Of a stretch of 64,000 nt of DNA, positions 59,111-64,000 are shown one piece after another. Within the stretch, counting starts at the first letter, position 1. Each line of letters begins with the position of its first letter. The stretch is taken from assembly GCF_016808095.1 (NCBI RefSeq), contig NC_068976.1:17447663-17511662 (forward strand), in the 5' to 3' direction. Origin of the DNA: Vigna angularis (taxonomy: Eukaryota; Streptophyta; Magnoliopsida; Fabales; Fabaceae). The notes beneath the pieces were generated by a model. The model had not been told where the DNA came from and did not search any database. It saw only the letters and a program-made list of their open reading frames with translations. The position numbers and the translations under genes are program-made.

Positions 59111-60399
59111 AATATTTTTAGACTTAAAGATATTTATAGTTTTGGATTAGTTGTAATAGATATGAAGTGGACTTTATAGTTATGTTAGATGAATATAAAT
59201 AACTTTATATTTCTTGTCTTGTTAAAATGTATAATAACTATTATATAGTTGTATACTATATTTTAAAATGTTACATATTTTATTCATGAGTTTATTAATA
59301 AATATTTTTTATTTGTTTCTTGGTATTCTAAAATGTGTAATAATTAATTTATGTGATTAAAAAGTATAATAAATGTTTATAAATATATTAATTCGATTGG
59401 GATTAAAATTTTAAGTTAGTAGATTTTGACCATAAAAAAAATTATTTTAGATATTTGTTTAATACACGGCGAATATTAGGACAGTTGATTAATTCATGCA
59501 TGAATGGATAATTTCTTATTTGTTAATTTGTATTCTAAGTTGTAAAATATATTATTTATTTATTTATTCTGGTGAAAAATAATAATGAATGTTTATAAAT
59601 ATATAATTGCATTAGGATTAACTTTTGATGTAAGCATATTGTTTTAGTATTTATAAGTTTCAGATTTGTGAATAAATTATATTATGATGCCATATTATTT
59701 TTGAAATATTAAAATTAATTAAACATTGAAAATAATAGACTAACAACAAAATTTAAGAAAAAAAGTTAATTAAAACGAGTTAAAAAAGGATATATTTATT
59801 TAAGAAATAAAATAGTGACTAGTTATATTTATTCTTTTATAATTAATTTTTATTTCTATATTATTTTTTATTTATGTGACTTTTTATTTATTGAACTCCT
59901 TCGTTCTCTTTTCTTTTTTAATATTCTAAAGTTATTCTTTTGAAAGTGTTAATAGATTCACTCTTTGAATATCATTTTACTTGTACTCATCTTTTATCTT
60001 CTAGTTAATATCTTTTTCTTTTCATCTGTTTTGTTACTGTATTTAGTCAATTTGTTGAATTTGTATTAGAATTATTAAAACATTTATTTTGTTGGATTTT
60101 TTTTTCATTATTTTCTGATTTATGAGTTTTGAGAGTTTTTTTTCATATATTTTAATAAAGAATTGAAATTTTTGATTGGATTAAATTGCAGAACTATTAA
60201 TTAAGTTAGAGTTTAATACGTAGATAATGAAGATGAAATCTCTATTGAAATAAACAATAAGCACTAGTTGGAATTGAATAACAATGTGAAAAGAATGTGC
60301 ATAGATTGATTTCAGCATAATGATTAATAAACCTACAAACATGACCCTTCACATGACACTTCAATATTATTATCTTAAAGAAAAATTATAGCTATTGTT

Positions 60400-61050
60400 G
60401 TAAAAAGGGGTCTCTCGACCCAACCCAGCTTGGATTGGTCACTTAGTCAGTCAATGAAAATCAGCTTATTAGTGAGCCTAAAAAAATTGAACCTGGTTGG
60501 ATCCACCACAAATTAGTGGGTTAAATGGGTAGCTCACTTATTTATAATTTTTTTCCTTCAATTAAAAAAATAATTTTTTTTCTAATTGAAATCTAAATAA
60601 AGTTTAATGCAAATACAATCTAAAATGATATTAAATTACTGGTACAATTTAAAATTAAAAAAATACAATTCAAAATCATTTTAAACTCTAAATACAATCT
60701 AAAAGCACAAAAAATATAAAATAAAAATTATTATCTAACATCAAATCATTGTTGTCACTTATTCATCTATAATATTAGAGTTTTAAATGGATAAATCCAT
60801 AACATTTTGCACCGCTTCAAATAAAAAAAAGTGAAAACATTTAGGTTTAGGGTTTTCATTTTTTTTAATATAATTTAAAATTTATGAGTGGGTTGGTGAG
60901 CCAACCCAACTCATCAAGGTTCAACTTAGGTAAGCCGAATTCGTAGTAGGTCGGGTTTAATTTTGATCCACATTGAAATTTGTAATTTTTTAAAACTTGG
61001 TTGACTCGTGAGTTTTAACCTTCGACACTTTTATAGGTTTGAAAAATGAT
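60400..61050. repeat. Possible non-autonomous transposon with GGGTTGG / CCAACCC words
   Basis: The left part carries GACCCAACCCAGCTTGGATT and AGTGGGTTAAATGGG; the right part carries GAGTGGGTTGGTGAGCCAAC and TAGGTCGGGTTTAA. The GC-richer ends flank an AT-rich centre in which AATCTAAAA and ACAATTTAAAA words repeat. Such ends recall legume hAT-type MITEs, but I could not define terminal repeats or a target duplication. Confidence 0.35.
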
Positions 61051-61496
61051 AAACCAATTGACATTCTTAATTTTATAAAAAAAGCATATTATTTTTTAAA
61101 TGCATATATAATTTATAAAATAATGTTAACCATTCGAGTATCAATTGTTTATGTCAAAATGAGTTTTTCAAAGCTAAATATAATAAAAAATTATTTAAGA
61201 TAAATAACGTTTCAACAAAGATTAAACAAATTAACCTTATTATCTAATGAAAAAAAATGTTAAATAAAATTAATTACAACAATTTAATAGATAATTTTGT
61301 ATCAAAAACACCTAAAAAAATGAAGTTTAAATAAAAGACCTTATTCTTAACTTTATTTTAGGCTTCCTATGTTCTTGAACTCTTGGTATATAATATGGTG
61401 TAGGAGGAATAATTAACTAATTTTTAAAAATTAAAATTATCTTATAAAAGAAAAATGGATAGAGAAAGGTGGCTCGAGTAGGGGTGAGGTTGTAAC

Positions 61497-61894
61497 GCAA
61501 ACTATCATGAACGCTTGTATGAAAGCCTAACTGTTTGGGTGAAGTTGCGAAGGCGTTATGTTCATCTCCTTCAGCACACCCATGTGAAAGTCATCGAAGA
61601 GAAGGTGCACGTAGATCTCATTGAACGAGAAGACATACATGAAGAAAAGGCCATCATGGTTGCCTCCCTTCCCATGGTACACTCGCTCGTTCTCCTGACA
61701 CACCATCAACTTAATGAGAGGACTATTACCAGAATCTTTAAAAGCCAACTCCGTTTGGTCCACCACTCCAAGTCCATCTTCATTCGGAAGCAAGTCATGA
61801 ACTCACCCACGTCGTAAGACACCCAATTATAGATAGTGATAACAGGAAGAGTTTGGGCGAGCTCCACTCCTTCATTTGTCGCGTCAATCTCCAT
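61497..61894 (-). pseudogene. Decayed antisense ORF of a Ty3/gypsy element (Transposase_28-like)
   Basis: On the minus strand, VELAQTLPVITIYNWVSYDV continues after a frameshift (about 61750-61790) into DQTELAFKDSGNSPLIKLMV, ERVYHGKGG, then LFFMYVFSFNEIYVHLLFDD and MNITPSQLHPNS. A TAG stop follows where the family has Trp, and then AFIQAF resumes. This matches the plant gypsy-type transposon domain PF04195 (Transposase_28), from memory. It has at least one frameshift and one nonsense change. A CTATAAATAG box lies about 300 bp upstream on the same strand. With a plus-oriented LTR to its right, its position fits the antisense extra ORF that Tat-lineage elements carry between pol and the 3' LTR. 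Confidence 0.65.
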
Positions 61895-62184
61895 GCTCCC
61901 GAAAATAAACTCTCAATCCTAGTACGAGCGACCTTATTCTTATCTACATTAGTCGCATTGTCAATCGAACCCTCATCCCACTCATTGACTCAAGGATGGA
62001 AGAGGAGATAGATCCCAACACTGACAAGTCGAGGCATCATCATCGTATCCTTGGCCTCCCCTTCTTGAAGACTTCTAAGACGAAGACAAGTTAACGATCA
62101 ACATTATTACCTGAAAAGAAGATGAACGCTCGATTGGCAAAGAAGGTTGAGGAAAATGGTGAAAATGAAAGGGAAAGCCCACCC

Positions 62185-62194
62185 CTATTTATAG
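62185..62194 (-). promoter_or_regulatory. TATA box upstream of the antisense transposon ORF
   Basis: Minus-strand CTATAAATAG, about 290 bp upstream of the first ATG of the decayed ORF. It suggests that the antisense ORF once had its own promoter. Confidence 0.4.
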
Positions 62195-62472
62195 TGAACC
62201 AACTCCCCTCCTCTCGAGCGATATCGACCGTTGGATCAAGCTAAATCCAATAGTCCAGGATACGCGACCCTGTGGATTCTCTTAGTCACGAACCATAAAG
62301 TGTTACGTGCCCTTTTTCTAACTGTCATCTTTGGCCAATTATTCAGATATTCTTAAACGATGGAGAACGAACGACCTTAGATGCCACTGATACCCACCAA
62401 ATCGAGCGACCACTATTGCACGTTCAATCACAAACTCTTTCACCAGCTACCCTAGGCTCGGGCTTTGGGGCA

Positions 62473-62928
62473 TGTGTATCGGATGATTGTCCGGTCAACC
62501 GTTGACTCGGTGGTTAGTCCCAACATCCTTAAGCAATTCACCTAGAAACTAGACTTCCATTAGTTGAGGGAACTGATGGAATGATAATTTCCCTAATGAT
62601 GATTAAACTCAATTAAAGTATGTCTACATGTAAAATATGTTTATCAACTGATTGGCCGTAATTAGGTCGATACTAATTAAAAGTCCATTCTGAAACCTAT
62701 AAATATAGGTTATAAGGTAATGAGGTAGGTAATTGTATTTATATTATCGATAATTAACTTTGTTTACCGCATGATCATCTACTGACTTAAACATCGAAGT
62801 TTCTTTTGCAAGTAACTTATTGCACCGTCTAAAGGAATGAAGGAAAAAAGGTTTAGATAGCAAAACAATTTAAAGTTTGTTTGGAGCTCGGTATACAAGA
62901 CAGATGACTTCAACCTATTATTAGAACA
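62473..62928 (+). mobile_element. Probable 3' LTR of a Tat-like Ty3/gypsy element
   Basis: Begins TGTGTATCGGATGATTGTCC after a degraded purine-rich stretch (CTCGGGCTTTGGGGCA). It has a TATA box (CCTATAAATATAGG) near 62697, then ACTGACTTAAACATCGAAGT and CTTTTGCAAG, wording typical of the R/U5 part of plant gypsy LTRs, and GGAGCTCGGTATACAAG further on. The end at GAACA is a guess from the TG...CA rule. No 5' LTR or pol is visible in the window, so the element is truncated on its left. Confidence 0.55.
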
Positions 62929-63404
62929 AGAAAAATAACTTAAAAAAAAAAAAAAAAACTCGTAAACCTCAATGTCATCGTATATGGTTTGTCATAAGAA
63001 CACGTACTCTCAAAAGATAAAATCGATACTTTCTTTTCTATTTCCTCTATTTGTTTTCAAACTTTCTTTTATCGTAAGAAAGAACTTTAAATTATAATTA
63101 AAAAAAAACACAACACAATTCAATTTCTTGTTTTTATGTTTGTAGTAGTATTTCCCCTATTTAGAAAAAAAAATAGAACATATTCTATAATTAAAATGCA
63201 ATCCTGAAAATTTATGTCTATTTATTAAATATTAAATTTACATGCTGCACTGTGTGAAAATTATGTCCTAACTTTTAAATTATATCTATATTGATTTATT
63301 TGTTTATTAATATACATTAACAGGATGTACCGATTGAATTTCTATTAAATGAGATGTACGCGGAATACTCAATATCCATCTACATTATTGCATCAGTGAC
63401 TATC
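62929..63404. other. AT-rich spacer before the sixth GDSL gene
   Basis: Flank of the LTR remnant and promoter of the following gene. No gene or repeat recognised. Confidence 0.5.
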
Positions 63405-63412
63405 TATAAATA
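63405..63412 (+). promoter_or_regulatory. TATA box of the sixth GDSL gene
   Basis: TATAAATA 45 nt before the ATG at 63450. This implies a very short leader of about 15 nt. Confidence 0.55.
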
Positions 63413-63449
63413 CCACACAACCTTGCAAGAAAACCATTGAGAAAGCAAA

Positions 63450-63947
63450 ATGGAACAGTTATTTTGGGAGAGAGCAGTATCAATTGTGTTCGTTTTCTTT
63501 GCTCTGAGATTTCCCAGGGCAGTAGCTACTAAACCAGTAGTTCCAGCATTGTTTTCATTCGGAGACTCGATTCTTGATACAGGAAACAATAACAATCTTC
63601 AAACGATGAGCAAGTGTAATTTTCCACCCTATGGAAAGGATTTCCCTGGAGGAGTACCTACAGGAAGATTCTGCAATGGAAGAAATCCCACAGATTTGAT
63701 AGGTAACGAGATTATGAACGCGCATGCATGCATGCATGTTGGTTTTTGCTTTTACTGTTGAGATCGATAACAAATCCAAAATGGTTCATGATATGAATTG
63801 AATATTGTGTATGCAGCATCTGCATTGGGAGTAAAAGAAACAGTGCCAGCATATCTTAGCACCACCTTGACTCCTCAAGACCTCATCACTGGGGTTTCCT
63901 TTGCTTCTGGTGGTTCTGGGCTTGATGATCTCACTTCTAAAGTACAG
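63450..63947 (+). CDS. GDSL esterase/lipase, 3' part beyond the window
   Basis: Exon 1 63450-63702 and exon 2 63817-63947 (131 nt, as in all other copies); the donor at 63948 leads out of the window. A short signal peptide (about 1-26) precedes [18 protein letters not shown], then [20 protein letters not shown] and, in exon 2, [12 protein letters not shown] and [18 protein letters not shown]. Blocks I and II are intact. Compared with copies 1-4 it lacks the KLPPNVS stretch before the catalytic block and has LDDLTSK in place of YDPLT, so it belongs to a sister subclade, the one that also gave the relic at 47030. Intron 1 is only 114 bp. Whether the rest is intact cannot be seen. Confidence 0.88.
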
Positions 63948-64000
63948 GTAATATATTACACTTTCACTGCATTTTAGGTTGTTTGCTTCGGACAAAAGTT

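Larger units (their letters stand above)
56515..61470. other. LARP promoter, then repeat-rich intergenic region
   Basis: The first 250 bp are LARP leader and promoter. A (TA)n tract lies at 56874-56915. From about 57.5 to 59.1 kb the DNA is less AT-rich and looks LTR-like; 58850-59110 is related to the solo LTR at 24 kb. A further possible transposon remnant lies at 60400-61050. No intact gene found. Confidence 0.5.

Noticed and set aside
61515..61817. Plus-strand ORF of 100 codons
   Set aside because: Antisense shadow of the decayed transposon ORF, which has the family motifs on the minus strand.

Overview
The window is nuclear DNA of a dicot plant, most likely a legume of the Phaseolus/Vigna type. 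The support is GT-AG introns at plant-typical positions, very AT-rich spacers, long (TA)n microsatellites, plant-only gene families (DYW-class PPR, EXL-type GDSL lipases) and retrotransposon debris of a kind I associate with legumes. The species is an inference. No prokaryotic genes, CRISPR arrays or rRNA genes were seen.

Layout from left to right. A beta-tubulin gene enters from the left edge (2-2001, +). Tail to tail with it is a three-exon gene for a Lys/Glu-rich plant protein of unknown function (3833-6458, -). An intronless DYW-type PPR gene follows (8243-10375, +), an organelle RNA-editing factor closely resembling Arabidopsis At1g56690. Just downstream lies a lone exon relic of a PSI1-like (DUF3475/DUF668) gene.

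From 17.5 kb to the right edge, a tandem array of EXL-like GDSL esterase/lipase genes runs on the plus strand. Four copies are intact (17569-22256, 31658-34280, 37190-40340, 43147-44999). All have five exons, with exon 2 always 131 nt and exon 5 always 191 nt. A sixth copy starts at 63450 and leaves the window. Between them lie a frameshifted 5' relic (about 47.03-47.16 kb) and a detached 3'-exon relic (52724-52792), possibly from one ancestral gene. A complete seven-exon aldo-keto reductase gene (47453-49307, -) sits between the two relics, and a six-exon La-related protein gene (53313-56503, -) follows.

Transposon structure is informative. At 23.7-26.0 kb a Mutator-like MITE, with TIRs of about 180 bp and a 9-bp target-site duplication, contains a 1.94-kb solo LTR with its own 5-bp duplication. 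A 213-bp hairpin MITE lies 28 bp past the stop codon of the fourth GDSL gene. At 61.5-62.9 kb a decayed antisense ORF and a plus-strand LTR look like the 3' end of a Tat-lineage Ty3/gypsy element. Several tandem duplications and five long (TA)n tracts fill the remaining non-coding DNA.

The genes do not form a pathway. The main biological unit is the GDSL array, which shows gene birth, active-site drift, loss of a conserved cysteine pair in one copy, and gene death.
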